This document shows positions 8,285 to 16,128 of a stretch of DNA of 32,956 bases, in pieces (position 1 is the first letter of the stretch; each line of letters begins with the position of its first letter). Source of the DNA: Desulfuromonadales bacterium GWC2_61_20 (GTDB taxonomy: Bacteria > Desulfobacterota > Desulfuromonadia > Desulfuromonadales > UBA2197); contig MGTO01000059.1 of the NCBI GenBank assembly GCA_001799485.1, forward strand, positions 1 through 32,956, written 5' to 3'. The notes under the pieces were generated by a model. That model saw nothing but the letters and a program-made list of their open reading frames with translations. It ran no database searches and was not told the DNA's origin. The translations under genes were made by a program, and so were the position numbers.

Positions 8285-8853
8285 GAGCCGACCTCCGCAT
8301 CGACAGTCGTTGTGCGCACCCGACCGGTTATATTGACGATGACACCATAAGCCCTGGGCACCCCCCGGTCATCGCAAACCCGAAAGGTGCCGTTACCGAC
8401 AGCCGCGCCCTGACTGACGCCCGTAGCGTTGTAGGAAATATAATCATCGAAAGTTGCCGTTGTACGCAAGGTCACCCCGGGCGCCAGGGGACGAAAGACG
8501 CGGATGATGTCGGCGGCGGTATCGACCTCTTCGTCCTGATCGACGTCGGCAAAGACAAGCCACCCCTGTTCCCACCCGCCGCTGGTGATGCAACTCGTAC
8601 CGTTGCTGCTGATGCAGACGCTGACCTGCTGCGAGCGGCGGATTGCTTCGCTGCGCGCCAGATTGAGGGCTCCGGCAAAAGTGGCGGTGTCGGTGCGGAG
8701 ACGATTGTTCTTGACGACATCGAGAAAGGTCGGCACGGCAAAACTCAACAAGATGCCGGCAACGCCGATGGTTATCATCAACTCGACCAGGGTGAAGCCG
8801 CGGTTGCGCCTCGAGTATTGCAGAAGATGGTCGCTGATCAAGGTTATACGCAT
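8275..8853 (-). CDS. fimT: FimT/GspH-type pseudopilin
   Basis: The protein has 192 residues. Cleavage after Gly19 precedes FTLVELMITIGVAGILLSFA, with Glu24 at +5. The stem VPTFLDVVKNNRLRTDTATFAGALNLARSEAIRRS is the GspH/FimT signature. The C-terminal globular domain has several Cys residues (VCISSNGTSC, FRVCDD, GSCP). AAGGA lies 8 nt before the ATG. This is the first gene of the minor-pilin operon and lies about 55 nt after the predicted transcription start of a sigma54 promoter. FimT has been linked to DNA uptake in some bacteria; here a role in priming the pilus is the safer inference. Confidence 0.9.
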   Translation of the reverse strand: MRITLISDHLLQYSRRNRGFTLVELMITIGVAGILLSFAVPTFLDVVKNNRLRTDTATFAGALNLARSEAIRRSQQVSVCISSNGTSCITSGGWEQGWLVFADVDQDEEVDTAADIIRVFRPLAPGVTLRTTATFDDYISYNATGVSQGAAVGNGTFRVCDDRGVPRAYGVIVNITGRVRTTTVDAEVGSCP

Positions 8854-8918
8854 GAGTCGTCCTTCCCGTAAGAAGCTCGGCGCTCGCCGCCGTCACCTCA
8901 GTACTTGAGGTTCACCTT

Positions 8919-8934
8919 TGCAAAGGCTGTTCCA
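8919..8934 (-). promoter_or_regulatory. Sigma54 (-24/-12) promoter of the pilin operon
   Basis: Read on the minus strand, the site is TGGAAC-AGCCT-TTGCA, against the sigma54 consensus TGGCAC-N5-TTGCW, with one mismatch and exact GG/GC spacing. The predicted start is near 8908, leaving a leader of about 55 nt before fimT. A small hairpin (8896-8910, 5-bp arms) lies at the start region. A gene for a sigma54-activating regulator lies just upstream in the same orientation. Confidence 0.75.
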
Positions 8935-9017
8935 CCATTTCACCTGCGACTACCATCCCGAGAATATGAGTCTTTTCTCAGCTCGGCAAAAGAAAGAGGG
9001 GTCTGCGTGCAAAATAC

Positions 9018-9034
9018 TGCATACTCACCATGCA
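9018..9034. promoter_or_regulatory. Palindrome, possible activator site for the sigma54 promoter
   Basis: The sequence TGCAT-ACTCACC-ATGCA is a 5-7-5 inverted repeat centred about 118 bp upstream of the predicted sigma54 start. That is the usual distance for NtrC-family enhancer sites. The assignment rests on position and symmetry only. Confidence 0.3.
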
Positions 9035-9074
9035 ACGTCCTGCGCGGCTCACCCAAGCTGCTGACGCCCGATGG

Positions 9075-10031
9075 TCATTCGTTCACTTTGCCGACCCGGA
9101 GAGGAAACTCTTGCTCCGCCTTCTCGCCGTCGGTGTCGCTGGCGACGATGCGCACCGTGTATGAGCCGACATTGTCGAGGGTGATCTGCCATTCCAGCTT
9201 GCCACTTTGCTCATCGATGGTCATCCCGGGCGGGCCTTCCTCCAAGGTGTAGGTCAAAGGGTCGTCGTCGGGGTCGATAGCGCGAGCGGCATAGGTATAG
9301 AGAAACCCGGATAGACGTTCGGGCGGCATGCTGGCAAAGCTTGGCGCCGAATTTCTCACGGTCGCCGTATTGCTGCGAAAGGTCTCGCCCTGAATTTCGC
9401 CATCGCTTGGCACTACTTCAAAGACAATCTGGTCACCCTTGTGGATTTGTGTCCCAGGGAGAACGGTACCGGTCACGCCCGGGACCTCGCTGCCGTTAAT
9501 AAACCAGCGGCAGGTGGTGGAAATTTTGTCGCTATCAGGATCCTGCGCGGCAATGATAGCGGTGACATCGAAGTTGCGTGCCAGTCGCGGTGGTTTGAGT
9601 TCAACGTTGACGACGCCCGGCGGCGAATTGGCAATTGTGACCGAGGTCGAGGCTGTCGCCGTTTCCGTCGTGACATAGACTGTCACCACATCTCCCCTGA
9701 CCCATGGTTGGGCGCAGAGGGAAAGGAGTTCCCCTTCATCGATAAGACCGCCGTTCAATTCCCAGCGCACCGACAAACGTCCGCTACCATGACCGGACGC
9801 CTTAAGCCGCACACAATCACCGCTGCGCGGCTCGGCCGGTTCGAGGGAGACGACCAGAGGGGCAGCGGACCTTGCCGATGCTGCGCCCTGGGTGGCAACA
9901 GCCGCAGGAGAGACGACGGGTGCAGCGTCCGGGGACGACGGCGTCACCGTGGGCTGATTGTCGCTGCAGGAGATCAAACCGGAACCCAGCAGCAACAGGA
10001 CAACTCCTCTGAGCGTAACAACAGTTTTCAT
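9075..10031 (-). CDS. Ig-like domain lipoprotein
   Basis: The protein has 318 residues. The ATG at 10031 has GGAGG 5 nt upstream. The signal sequence ends in the lipobox LISC, so Cys22 should be lipidated. A Pro/Ala/Ser-rich linker follows (about 25-55). Beta-sandwich-like segments come next, ending in a putative Ig/cadherin-like domain (He_PIG type) marked by DPDDDPLTYTLEEGPPGMTI and a following SGKLEW. Its first gene-level neighbours are the response regulator (35 bp upstream) and, downstream, the sigma54 promoter of the pilin operon. It probably sits on the periplasmic side of a membrane and may help sensing or pilus passage; nothing in the sequence proves either. The exact function is unknown. 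Confidence 0.8.
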   Translation of the reverse strand: MKTVVTLRGVVLLLLGSGLISCSDNQPTVTPSSPDAAPVVSPAAVATQGAASARSAAPLVVSLEPAEPRSGDCVRLKASGHGSGRLSVRWELNGGLIDEGELLSLCAQPWVRGDVVTVYVTTETATASTSVTIANSPPGVVNVELKPPRLARNFDVTAIIAAQDPDSDKISTTCRWFINGSEVPGVTGTVLPGTQIHKGDQIVFEVVPSDGEIQGETFRSNTATVRNSAPSFASMPPERLSGFLYTYAARAIDPDDDPLTYTLEEGPPGMTIDEQSGKLEWQITLDNVGSYTVRIVASDTDGEKAEQEFPLRVGKVNE

Positions 10032-10065
10032 TGCATCCTCCGTCAATAAATATCTTGTGGTGAAT

Positions 10066-11427
10066 TTAAATACCATATTCCTTGATCTTGTACATGAGAT
10101 TGCGCAGGCTGACCTGCAAGCGCTTCGCCGCCTGGGTACGATTCCCCCCCGACGCAGCAAGGGCCTGACGAATACACGCCTCTTCGCTGCGGGCCGTCAC
10201 CTCCTTGAGGGAAAGCCCCGCCAGCCCCCCTTCCCTGTCCAGCCCCTCGCCGCTTGTCAAGGGGAGTTCGGCCAGGTCGATGATCCCGTTCCGGCTGAAA
10301 AGAACTGCCTTTTCCATGACGTTTTCCAACTCCCGAACATTGCCGGGCCAGGAATGGTGCTGCAGCCGCGTCAGCACCTCGGGGGTCAGAAGCGGCAGCG
10401 GACGTTGCTGGGCCGCGGCACTGCGGCGCAGAAAGGTGTCGGCGAGGAGGGCGATATCCTCGCACCGCTCCCGCAACGGCGGGATACGGATTTCGACAAC
10501 GGCGAGACGAAAGAAGAGATCGCTGCGAAAAGTACCGCGGCGACCGGCTTCGGTCAGGTCCCGGGCGGTGGCGGCAACGACGCGGACATCGACTGCTCGC
10601 GCCTGATTGGCCCCGACCGGGCGAATTTCCTTCTCCTGCAAGACGCGCAGCAGCTTCGGCTGCAACTCCAGGGGGAGGTCGCCGATCTCGTCGAGAAAGA
10701 GGGTTCCGCCGCTGGCGGCGGCAAAGAGCCCCTGGCGCTCGCGCTCGGCCCCGGTAAAGGCACCGCGGACATGGCCGAAGAGCTCGCTTTCGACCAGGGT
10801 CGCGGGAATGGCACTGCAATTCACCGCGATAAAGGGTCCATCGCCACGGACGCTGCGCCGATGCAGTGCCCGTGCCACCAACTCTTTGCCAGTTCCGGTT
10901 TCGCCGGTAACGAGGACCGGAGAGGAGGTCGGCGCCACCCGTTCGACCAGGGCCAACACCGCCCGTAGCGCCGGGCTGGTGCCGACGAGTTCGCTCGAAC
11001 CGGGCCGCGCGGCCAGTTCCTGGCGCAAACGGTCATTTTCAAGACGCAGGCGCTGGCGCTCCTCGGCCTTGCGCAGGGTCAGGACGACCTCGTCCGGCTT
11101 GAACGGCTTGGAAATATAGTCGTAGGCCCCCTCCTTCATGCAGGTAATGGCGCTGTCGATGGAACCGTAGGCGCTCATCATGATGACGGTTTCGGCCTGG
11201 CCCCGACTGGCGAGCTGGCGCAGAAAGGCAGTCCCATCCATGCCGGGCATACGAATGTCACAGAGGATGGCAGCAAATGCCTCTCGGGACAGGATGGCGA
11301 GGGCTTCTTCTCCCCCCCCCGCCTCGACGACGGCGTACCGTTCTTTTTCGAGGACGAGACGCAGCATGTGCCGCATCGCCGGCTCGTCATCGACCACCAG
11401 AATGCGTTTGTCCCTCGGCTGCATCAT
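10066..11427 (-). CDS. NtrC-family sigma54-activating response regulator
   Basis: The protein has 453 residues. An N-terminal receiver domain (ILVVDDEP, phosphoacceptor Asp57, conserved Lys in ISKPF) is followed by an AAA+ domain. Its Walker A is GETGTGKE (175-182), Walker B is TLFLDEIGD (242-250), and the loop GAFTGA (222-227) contacts sigma54. A Fis-type helix-turn-helix ends the protein (NRTQAAKRLQVSLRNLMYKI). The ATG at 11427 overlaps the kinase stop as ATGA and has AGGAGG upstream at good spacing; an in-frame GTG at 11433 is less likely. The intact GAFTGA loop shows it should activate sigma54 promoters. The nearest one is before fimT, so it is a good candidate for the PilR-like activator of this operon. 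The target is inferred from context. Confidence 0.92.
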   Translation of the reverse strand: MMQPRDKRILVVDDEPAMRHMLRLVLEKERYAVVEAGGGEEALAILSREAFAAILCDIRMPGMDGTAFLRQLASRGQAETVIMMSAYGSIDSAITCMKEGAYDYISKPFKPDEVVLTLRKAEERQRLRLENDRLRQELAARPGSSELVGTSPALRAVLALVERVAPTSSPVLVTGETGTGKELVARALHRRSVRGDGPFIAVNCSAIPATLVESELFGHVRGAFTGAERERQGLFAAASGGTLFLDEIGDLPLELQPKLLRVLQEKEIRPVGANQARAVDVRVVAATARDLTEAGRRGTFRSDLFFRLAVVEIRIPPLRERCEDIALLADTFLRRSAAAQQRPLPLLTPEVLTRLQHHSWPGNVRELENVMEKAVLFSRNGIIDLAELPLTSGEGLDREGGLAGLSLKEVTARSEEACIRQALAASGGNRTQAAKRLQVSLRNLMYKIKEYGI

Positions 11428-12944
11428 GGGCACCCCTCCTCTGCCGCCGGCAGCCAGAGGAAGAAACGGCTCCCGGCCCCTTCCTGTGACTCGACCTCGA
11501 TGCGCCCCCCGGCCTCGTTGATGATGCGGTGACAGATGGAGAGGCCGAGCCCCCGCCCCTTACCCGGCGCCTTGGTAGTGAAGAAAGGATCAAAGAGCCG
11601 GCTGCGCACGGTCGGGGTCATGCCGCTGCCGCAATCGGCGACACTCAGCCACACCCAGTTTCCGTCCACGCCGCCGGTAAGGAAAATTTCGCCAGCGACG
11701 GGCGAGGCGTCGCGAGCATTGAGGAGGAGATTGAGGAGGACCTGCAGCAGTTTGTGCCGACTCATACACACCACCGGCAGCTTTGCGTTGATCCGCAGCT
11801 GGCAGCGACACCCCTCCAGCGCCCCCTGCTGCTGCAACAGCTCGACGGCTTCGGCCATGACCGCCGCTGGCTCGACCGGTTCGCTGGGGGATTGCTCCGG
11901 ACGGGCGTAATCGAGGAGGTCGCGCACCAGCCGGTCGATGCGTGAAAGTTCGACGAGGGAACGCTCGGCCAGCTCGCGTCCGCCCTGTTCCGGCAGATCG
12001 GCCTTGAGGAGTTCGAGGTAGCCGACGACGGCGCCAAGAGGATTGCCGATCTCATGCGCCATCCCCGCCGCCAACTGGCCGACGGAGGCCATTTTTTCCG
12101 AACGCACCAGTTCTTCCTGGGTGCGGCGCAGCTCGTCATTACTCTGCTGCAGACTGGCGATATACCCCTCCGTCGCTCCTCGGCTCTGCTCCAGCGCCGC
12201 CGTCATGGCATTGAAAGCTTCGGCGAGATCGGCGATCTCCCGCGGTCCCGCGACGGTTACCCGTGCGGCGAGATCGCCGGCGGCGACACCGGCGGTGGCC
12301 TGGTGCAAACGGCGCACCGGTCGCACGATGTTGTGGCTGAAGAGCCAAACACCGAGACCGACGAGGACGGCGCCGTAGAGAAGAACATAGAGAAAGACGA
12401 GGCGGCCGCCGGCAAGGACCCGCAGGCGCACATCCAGAAGAGAGTAGCGCAGTTGCAAGACTCCGATAGTCATCTGCTGGCGCCGGATCGGCAGAGTCAT
12501 CTGGACGACGTCGTTGCCGCTGAGACCGAAGATCGTCCCGCCGGGATAGTCGAGGCGAACCAGGAGGGCGCCGGTGCTGGAGCCGAGAGCAAGGGCCGGG
12601 TCACCGGGACCGAGGATCGGTTCACCAACGAGGCTGCGCTCTCCCGCCACCGTTAGCTGCCGATCGAAGATCTTCCAGCTAATAATCCCCGTCTCCTCCG
12701 GCAACTCGACCAGGTGCTGATTCAACTCGGCGAGAAGGATGTCGTCGCTGCCGTGTCCAACGGCGCGATGGCTGAAGCTGGCCGCCAGCATTCCGGCCTG
12801 GGTGCTCAGAGCAGCGACCCGCGCCTCAAGGAGCTGCGCCTCAAAACGGCCGAGGAGAAGGAGGCCACCGAGAAGGAGGGCGGCCCCGACGAGGAAGGTG
12901 ACGCTGACAATGATTTCGGCGTAGAGACCGGCGGGTCGGCGCAA
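11424..12944 (-). CDS. Membrane sensor histidine kinase (HAMP, NtrB-like core)
   Basis: The protein has 506 residues from a TTG start at 12944 that has GGGAGA 8 nt upstream; a TTG at 13037 is open but unsupported. The order of domains is: TM1 (about 10-33), an extracytoplasmic sensor of about 145 residues, TM2 (about 182-203), HAMP, then the kinase core. The H-box is GMAHEIGNPLGAVVGY with His297, the N-box is NLLLNARDAS, G1 is DCGSGM, the F-box is FDPFFTTK and G2 is GKGRGLGLS. It should autophosphorylate His297 and pass phosphate to Asp57 of the overlapping regulator. It is unlike classical PilS, which has six membrane helices, so its signal is probably periplasmic and different. Confidence 0.9.
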   Translation of the reverse strand: MRRPAGLYAEIIVSVTFLVGAALLLGGLLLLGRFEAQLLEARVAALSTQAGMLAASFSHRAVGHGSDDILLAELNQHLVELPEETGIISWKIFDRQLTVAGERSLVGEPILGPGDPALALGSSTGALLVRLDYPGGTIFGLSGNDVVQMTLPIRRQQMTIGVLQLRYSLLDVRLRVLAGGRLVFLYVLLYGAVLVGLGVWLFSHNIVRPVRRLHQATAGVAAGDLAARVTVAGPREIADLAEAFNAMTAALEQSRGATEGYIASLQQSNDELRRTQEELVRSEKMASVGQLAAGMAHEIGNPLGAVVGYLELLKADLPEQGGRELAERSLVELSRIDRLVRDLLDYARPEQSPSEPVEPAAVMAEAVELLQQQGALEGCRCQLRINAKLPVVCMSRHKLLQVLLNLLLNARDASPVAGEIFLTGGVDGNWVWLSVADCGSGMTPTVRSRLFDPFFTTKAPGKGRGLGLSICHRIINEAGGRIEVESQEGAGSRFFLWLPAAEEGCP

Positions 12945-12985
12945 CGTTCGATTCTCCCGGAAAATCGTGCGGGCATGACCGGCGC

Positions 12986-13014
12986 AGCATAGCACAGAGG
13001 CCAACGGTCGTGAA
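12986..13014 (-). promoter_or_regulatory. Weak candidate promoter of the kinase operon
   Basis: On the minus strand TTCACG and TATGCT are spaced 17 bp, each matching the sigma70 consensus at four of six positions. It lies about 42 bp before the preferred kinase start. Confidence 0.3.
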
Positions 13015-13052
13015 GGCGAAAACCCCGCAGCCGGCAAGGGCTCCGTTTCCTT

Positions 13053-13081
13053 TTGACAGGAGATCGCCTTTCAGTTACAAG
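13053..13081 (+). promoter_or_regulatory. Sigma70 promoter of the ferredoxin gene
   Basis: A perfect TTGACA (13053-13058) is followed after 17 bp by TACAAG (13076-13081). The start would be near 13088, about 36 nt before the ferredoxin ATG. Confidence 0.6.
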
Positions 13082-13123
13082 AGGGGGCATTCCATCCGTC
13101 CGCATGCGTGAAAGGAACATCTC

Positions 13124-13336
13124 ATGTCCGCCATCCCCGTCGTCGACCAGGAAGCGTGCATCGGCTGTGAAGCCTGCACCCAGATTTGCCCGGAAGTCTT
13201 CCGCATGGAGGAAGAGGAACACGGCGATCACAGCCACGGCAAATCGACGGTGTACAATCCGACCGGCGCTTCTCGCGCCAAGATCGAACAGGCGATGGAT
13301 GCCTGCCCCGCCGCCTGTATCTATTGGCAGGACTGA
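13124..13336 (+). CDS. Single-cluster [4Fe-4S] ferredoxin
   Basis: This protein has 70 residues, with AAGGA about 8 nt before the ATG. CIGCEACTQICPEVF gives Cys12, 15 and 18 as cluster ligands, and Cys61 in ACPAACI is the fourth. This is the arrangement of the small Desulfovibrio-type ferredoxins. Two further cysteines (22 and 65) are present and could form a disulfide. Between the halves is an acidic, His-containing insert (EEEEHGDHSHGK, about 29-40). It carries low-potential electrons in the cytoplasm; the partner is not indicated by neighbours, since the MFS gene downstream is unrelated. It has its own promoter and runs opposite to the kinase operon. Confidence 0.9.
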   Translation: MSAIPVVDQEACIGCEACTQICPEVFRMEEEEHGDHSHGKSTVYNPTGASRAKIEQAMDACPAACIYWQD

Positions 13337-13345
13337 GGCGGCTCT

Positions 13346-13424
13346 CAGCTCTCAGCAATAGCTGTCAGCTTGAACCCAGTTTTTTGACCCAAGCTGATCG
13401 CTGACAGCTGATAGCTGAGAGCTG
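13346..13424. repeat. Imperfect inverted repeat built of AGCTGA-like units
   Basis: The left arm (13346-13371) and right arm (13391-13424) are near-complementary; the right arm has about 8 extra bases. Both are made of reiterated AGCTGA/TCAGCT words. The arms flank a 19-nt loop containing a T-run. The element fills almost the whole gap between the ferredoxin stop and the MFS start, so the MFS gene has little room for a normal ribosome binding site. Confidence 0.85.
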
Positions 13425-13431
13425 TATTTCC

Positions 13432-14604
13432 ATGTCCAATCTCTCCCGCCTCTACCTCTTCGCCTGCCTCAAGATGACCCTCTTTCCCATGGCGGTCATC
13501 ACCCTCTTCTGGAAAGACGAGATCGGCCTCTCCCTCACCGAAATCATGCTGCTGCAGGGGGGCTTCTCCCTCGCCTCGGTCCTCTGCGAATACCCCTCCG
13601 GCTACCTCGCCGACCGCCTCGGCTACCGCCGCACCCTGACGTTGGCGACGATCATCGGCATCGTCGGCTGGGCCGTCTACACCGTCGCCGATTCCTTTGC
13701 CGGCGTCCTCCTCGCCGAAGCCCTCCTCGGCGCCTGCTTCGCCTTCATCAGCGGCAGCGACAGCGCCCTCCTCTACGAGTCGTTGCGTCGCGACGGCCGC
13801 GAGGGGGACTACGCCCGCTATGACGGGCGCATGAACGGCGCCGCCCAGAGCGGCGAGGCGGCCGGGGCCCTCTTCGCCGGCGCCCTCTATGCCCTCTCTC
13901 CCCTCATCCCTTTCTTGCTGCAGATCGCGGTCTGGCTCGTCGCCCTGTTGGTGGTGCGCGGCCTGGTCGAAGCCCCGCCCGATCACACCCCGGCGCCGGC
14001 CTCGCACCTGACCGAGGCGCTCAAAGTCGGCCGCCACGCCCTGATCGAGACGCCGCTGCTGCGCTGGGGCATTCTCTACGGCACCGTCGCCGGCCTCGCC
14101 TCCTTCTACCCGGTCTGGCTGATCCAGCCGCACATGCAGCAACAGGGGGTACCGCTGACTTGGTTCGGGCCGATTTGGGCCGGAGCCAACCTCACTGTCG
14201 CCGTCTTCGCCCTCTTGAGCCAGCGCAGCCGCTTCCATCTCGGCGATGCCGGCCTGGTCTGGCTTTGCGGCGTTCTCTGTCTGCTCGGCTACCTCGGCCT
14301 CGGCCTCTGGCCCGGGATCTGGTCCTTTTTCTGCTACTATCTCCTCACCGCCATGCGCGGCTTGCAGGGGCCCCTCATCCGCCACCACCTGCAGCTGGCC
14401 AGCTCCCGCCACAACCGCGCCAGCATCCTCTCGCTGAAGAACTTCGCCTTCCGCCTCGCCTTCGTCGTCAGCGGGCCGCTGGTCGGTCTCGCCGCCGACC
14501 GCGCCGGCCTCGCCGCCACCTTCCTCGGCCTCGCCCTCCTCTTCGCCCTGCTTCTCCTGCCGCTGTCACGGGCGTTTCTGAACCATCTCCCCAAAACGAG
14601 TTAA
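13432..14604 (+). CDS. MFS transporter
   Basis: The protein has 390 residues, mostly hydrophobic, with about 12 predicted membrane helices. The loop between helices 2 and 3 reads GYLADRLGYRR (57-67), the major facilitator motif A. The substrate cannot be told from sequence. No clear Shine-Dalgarno is seen before the ATG at 13432; the upstream bases belong to an inverted-repeat element. Its TAA stop is the first part of a strong hairpin. Readthrough from the ferredoxin promoter is the only obvious source of transcription. Confidence 0.88.
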   Translation: MSNLSRLYLFACLKMTLFPMAVITLFWKDEIGLSLTEIMLLQGGFSLASVLCEYPSGYLADRLGYRRTLTLATIIGIVGWAVYTVADSFAGVLLAEALLGACFAFISGSDSALLYESLRRDGREGDYARYDGRMNGAAQSGEAAGALFAGALYALSPLIPFLLQIAVWLVALLVVRGLVEAPPDHTPAPASHLTEALKVGRHALIETPLLRWGILYGTVAGLASFYPVWLIQPHMQQQGVPLTWFGPIWAGANLTVAVFALLSQRSRFHLGDAGLVWLCGVLCLLGYLGLGLWPGIWSFFCYYLLTAMRGLQGPLIRHHLQLASSRHNRASILSLKNFAFRLAFVVSGPLVGLAADRAGLAATFLGLALLFALLLLPLSRAFLNHLPKTS

Positions 14605-14629
14605 GGGCGGGGATCACTCCCCGCCCTTA
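14602..14629 (+). terminator. Terminator-like hairpin overlapping the MFS stop
   Basis: A perfect 12-bp stem (14602-14613 with 14618-14629) has a TCAC loop. The stop codon TAA forms the base of the stem. There is no T-run after it, so termination would be by structure or with Rho. Confidence 0.6.
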
Positions 14630-14700
14630 CGTCACTTATCCCACCAACAACAAAAATATATTTATGATGTGTACTGGCTCTCCGCCCCGGAAACGAGCCA

Positions 14701-14807
14701 TTATGCCCTTACAGTCGAATCAGAGAAATCATGAGGTAATCGTGAAGCAAAAACTGTTTTTAGCCTCTCGATTACCTCATGATTTCTCTGCTTAAACAAA
14801 GGCATAA
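14701..14807. repeat. 107-bp hairpin element between MFS and rdgB
   Basis: A perfect 22-bp inverted repeat (14721-14742 with 14769-14790) continues inward with only three mismatched pairs to a centre near 14755. It is flanked by an outer pair TTATGCC (14701-14707) and GGCATAA (14801-14807) around nearly the same centre. No ORF or transposase is inside and no clear target duplication was found. It resembles a REP/MITE-like element or a long 3'-end stem-loop. Confidence 0.85.
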
Positions 14808-14854
14808 AAACCTCTGACTCAGACCGTGGTCAGCTAAGAATCAGGCCATTAACA

Positions 14855-15442
14855 CTACATCCGTTGCAGCACTTCCAGGGCCTGGCGCAAAGCCTGACCG
14901 CGGTGACTGATGCGGTTCTTGGTCTCGACCGGGAGTTCGGCCAGGGTCTGACCGTATTCGGTGACGAGGAAGAAGGGATCATAACCGAAGCCGCCGCTGC
15001 CCCGCGCTTCGTCGAGGATGATGCCGGGGAGACGGCCGAAAAAGAGCTGGCCGGGGGCGTCGGGGGGGCAGAGAGCCATGGCACAGACGAAGGCGGCACG
15101 GCGGTGCTCGCGCGGAAGTCCTTTGAGGGCGACGAGGAGTTTGCGGTTGTTGGCGTCGTCATCCCCCTGGATCCCGGCGTAGCGGGCCGAATGGACGCCG
15201 GGAGCGCCGCCCAAGGCGTCGACTTCGAGGCCGGAGTCGTCGGCCAGGGTCAGGCAGCCGCTCAGGCGCGCCATCGTCTCCCCCTTCTTGAGCGCATTGG
15301 CGGCGAAGGTGGCGCCGTCCTCCTCGATCTGCGGGACTGCGGAGAGAGAGTCGAGACCGACCACCTCGAGACCGGAAGCGGCCAGGAGGAGACGGATCTC
15401 CTTGAGCTTGCCCTGATTGCCCGTTGCCACCAGCAGCTGCAT
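14855..15442 (-). CDS. rdgB: XTP/dITP pyrophosphatase (RdgB/HAM1)
   Basis: This protein has 195 residues, the normal length for the family. It hydrolyses non-canonical purine nucleoside triphosphates (XTP, dITP, ITP) to the monophosphate and pyrophosphate, keeping them out of DNA and RNA. The motifs seen are [10 protein letters not shown] near the N-terminus, [28 protein letters not shown] and the C-terminal SHRGQAL. AGAGG lies about 8 nt before the ATG. It follows vapC by 15 bp. In many relatives rdgB directly follows rph; here a toxin-antitoxin pair is between them. Confidence 0.96.
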   Translation of the reverse strand: MQLLVATGNQGKLKEIRLLLAASGLEVVGLDSLSAVPQIEEDGATFAANALKKGETMARLSGCLTLADDSGLEVDALGGAPGVHSARYAGIQGDDDANNRKLLVALKGLPREHRRAAFVCAMALCPPDAPGQLFFGRLPGIILDEARGSGGFGYDPFFLVTEYGQTLAELPVETKNRISHRGQALRQALEVLQRM

Positions 15443-15457
15443 GAAATGACCTCTTGC

Positions 15458-15862
15458 CTAAATCCAGATAACCTTGACCAGATGCTCCACCTGACGAAAC
15501 TCGGGGTCCCCGGTCACCACCGCCGCCCCATGCTCTACCGCCGAGGCCAGAGCAAAGGCGTCGGCATAGGAAATGGGATAGCGGGCTTTCAGTTCGGCGG
15601 CGCGGAAGATCAACTCGTTGGGACAGGGGAGGATGGTAAAATCGAGACGGTGGATATGGGCGAGCATCTCCAGTTTTTTCCCCGTCCCGAAGCGGCGCTG
15701 GACGATGTAGATCAACTCGCCGAGATTGATGGCGTTGAGCAGGGGCGGGCTCTCCGTACTTCGGCACTTTTCGAGCAGAACCCTGACCTTCTCGCCCCCC
15801 GGCTCTTTCTGGAAGAAGCGCAGCAGGGCAAAGCTGTCGAAGAGGAACTTACTCTCCGGCAA
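15458..15862 (-). CDS. vapC: PIN-domain toxin, VapC family
   Basis: The protein has 134 residues. It carries the four acidic residues of a PIN ribonuclease site: Asp9 (FLFDSFALL), Glu49 (NLGELIY), Asp101 (SYADAFALA) and Asp119 (TGDPEF). VapC toxins cut RNA, often tRNA, when not held by VapB. The only usable start is a TTG at 15862, which overlaps the end of the antitoxin gene by 14 nt; no ATG or GTG occurs before Asp9. The overlap suggests translation depends on vapB. All catalytic residues are present, so it should be active. Confidence 0.88.
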   Translation of the reverse strand: MPESKFLFDSFALLRFFQKEPGGEKVRVLLEKCRSTESPPLLNAINLGELIYIVQRRFGTGKKLEMLAHIHRLDFTILPCPNELIFRAAELKARYPISYADAFALASAVEHGAAVVTGDPEFRQVEHLVKVIWI

Positions 15863-16085
15863 AGTCTTGGCCCCGTTCCTGACGCAACTCCTCGGCCAGC
15901 GACGGCCCGGCCGGCAGCGAGCCGTAAGCGGCGCCGACGGCGTCCTTGACCATGGGAGCGAGACAAATCACCTCGCCGTACTCGAAGATGCGCACATCCT
16001 CGCCTGGCTCCAGGTGGTGGCGTTTGCGCAACTCGGCCGGAATGACGACCTGGCCCTTGGTCGATACTTTACTGACTGTTTCCAT
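15849..16085 (-). CDS. vapB: AbrB/SpoVT-type antitoxin, VapB family
   Basis: The protein has 78 residues. The N-terminal half is a swapped-hairpin AbrB DNA-binding domain (KVSTKGQVVIPAELRKRHHLEPGE). The acidic C-terminal tail (SLAEELRQERGQDF) should bind and block the PIN toxin. The ATG at 16085 is chosen because it gives the canonical METVSKVSTKGQ start and lies just after the operator. GGGG is the only weak Shine-Dalgarno. It should repress its own promoter through the 10-bp palindrome at 16097-16128. Confidence 0.87.
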   Translation of the reverse strand: METVSKVSTKGQVVIPAELRKRHHLEPGEDVRIFEYGEVICLAPMVKDAVGAAYGSLPAGPSLAEELRQERGQDFAGE

Positions 16086-16096
16086 GGTGACCCCAC

Positions 16097-16128
16097 AGGT
16101 AATACACTTAGCAATCAATGTATTACCT
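16097..16128. promoter_or_regulatory. VapB operator palindrome
   Basis: AGGTAATACA (16097-16106) and TGTATTACCT (16119-16128) form a perfect 10-bp inverted repeat with a 12-bp spacer. It begins 12 bp upstream of the vapB ATG and covers the predicted -10 box and start site. That position is expected for autorepression by a VapB/VapBC complex. Confidence 0.8.

Noticed and set aside
8961-8990. Possible terminator of the lipoprotein gene
   Set aside because: The stem is short and bulged and no T-run follows.
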